DNA of 5,989 nt from an uncultured Collinsella sp. GTDB lineage: Bacteria > Actinomycetota > Coriobacteriia > Coriobacteriales > Coriobacteriaceae. The position numbers were made by a program, and so were the translations under genes. Of the stretch, positions 5,833-5,989 are shown piece after piece; position 1 is the stretch's first letter, and every line of letters begins with the position of its first letter. The notes under the pieces are model-generated. The model had not been told where the DNA came from. It searched no databases and was given only the letters and a program-made list of their open reading frames with translations. The stretch covers positions 1-5,989 of the forward strand of contig CABSMS010000107.1 in NCBI GenBank assembly GCA_902478885.1, read 5' to 3'.

Positions 5833-5942
5833 GCGGATGCGTCTCCCTTCTGGCCGAGGCCCTCGGCAATGAGTTCGTGGAAAGTGGAAAGCGGCGTGCG
5901 GTCGATGCTGCAGCGGCCAATGCCGTGCGGAATCACCAGGTC
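5826..5942 (-). CDS. aroB: 3-dehydroquinate synthase, C-terminal fragment
   Basis: An open frame enters from the right and ends at a TAG (5826-5828), giving 38 residues: DLVIPHGIGRCSIDRTPLST followed by FHELIAEGLGQKGDASAC. A hydrophobic strand, then a Gly-containing turn and a final helix, is compatible with the end of AroB, which cyclises DAHP to 3-dehydroquinate (step 2). The position directly upstream of and overlapping aroA in an aro operon supports this more than the short sequence does. The NAD- and metal-binding parts lie outside the window. The contig really ends at 5942. The same frame stays open for a few codons into the adapter and gives DVYKRQ, which must not be counted as AroB sequence. 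Confidence 0.75.
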   Translation of the reverse strand, partial: DLVIPHGIGRCSIDRTPLSTFHELIAEGLGQKGDASAC

Positions 5943-5989
5943 CTGTCTCTTATACACATCTCCGAGCCCACGAGACTAGCGCTCATCTC
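5943..5989. other. Illumina Nextera adapter contamination at the contig end
   Basis: This stretch is not genomic. 5943-5961 is the reverse complement of the 19-bp Tn5 mosaic end used in Nextera libraries (CTGTCTCTTATACACATCT). 5962-5976 (CCGAGCCCACGAGAC) completes the Nextera read-2 adapter. 5977-5984 (TAGCGCTC) is an 8-base i7 index, which I recall as N723 of the Nextera XT v2 set. 5985-5989 (ATCTC) is the start of the P7 flow-cell sequence. The exact order of adapter, index and P7 leaves little room for chance. It is a library read-through, not a Tn5 insertion in the organism. Confidence 0.98.

Noticed and set aside
5943..5961. Tn5-type transposon end
   Set aside because: The mosaic end is followed by the Nextera adapter tail, an index and P7, so it is library material and not a mobile element of the organism.
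1..5989. CRISPR array, tRNA or rRNA genes, phage or defence system
   Set aside because: I found no spaced direct repeats, no cloverleaf-like segment and no genes of those classes. The window is biosynthetic apart from the partial left gene and the adapter.

Overview
The window is a GC-rich contig end carrying a shikimate/aromatic amino acid operon, all read leftward on the minus strand. In transcription order the genes are aroB (last 38 codons only), aroA, aroC, pheA, an aroE-aroK fusion and aroQ. High GC, strong GGAGG-type ribosome binding sites and the AroE-AroK fusion inside this gene order suggest an anaerobic actinobacterium of the class Coriobacteriia, possibly Collinsella or a relative. 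That placement is inferred from memory, not from a search.

Layout, left to right: 1-248 holds the start of an unrelated, less GC-rich gene (DUF4869-like, partial). 249-378 is intergenic, with a sigma70-type -10 box for that gene and a long hairpin that probably terminates the aro operon. 379-816 is aroQ, 838-878 a perfect 16-bp inverted repeat, 881-2131 the aroE-aroK fusion and 2132-3277 pheA. 3278-3413 is a gap filled by a 34-bp near-perfect palindrome and a small GC hairpin. 3414-4511 is aroC, 4513-5832 aroA and 5826-5942 the aroB tail. 5943-5989 is not genomic: it is Illumina Nextera (Tn5 tagmentation) adapter with an i7 index and the start of P7.

Together the genes supply every step from 3-dehydroquinate to chorismate: AroQ dehydratase, AroE dehydrogenase, AroK kinase, AroA EPSP synthase and AroC chorismate synthase. 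AroB makes the 3-dehydroquinate. PheA then takes chorismate through prephenate to phenylpyruvate and carries an ACT domain for feedback control by phenylalanine. DAHP synthase (step 1) and a tyrosine-branch gene are not in view. aroB/aroA, aroA/aroC and pheA/aroEK are tightly packed (7-nt overlap, 1-nt gap, 0-nt gap), which suggests translational coupling. The two larger gaps inside the operon each hold a long palindrome.

I found no undescribed biological system. The observations most worth a second look are the adapter at the contig end, the two intergenic palindromes, the AroE-AroK fusion and the non-canonical active-site motifs in AroC and AroA.
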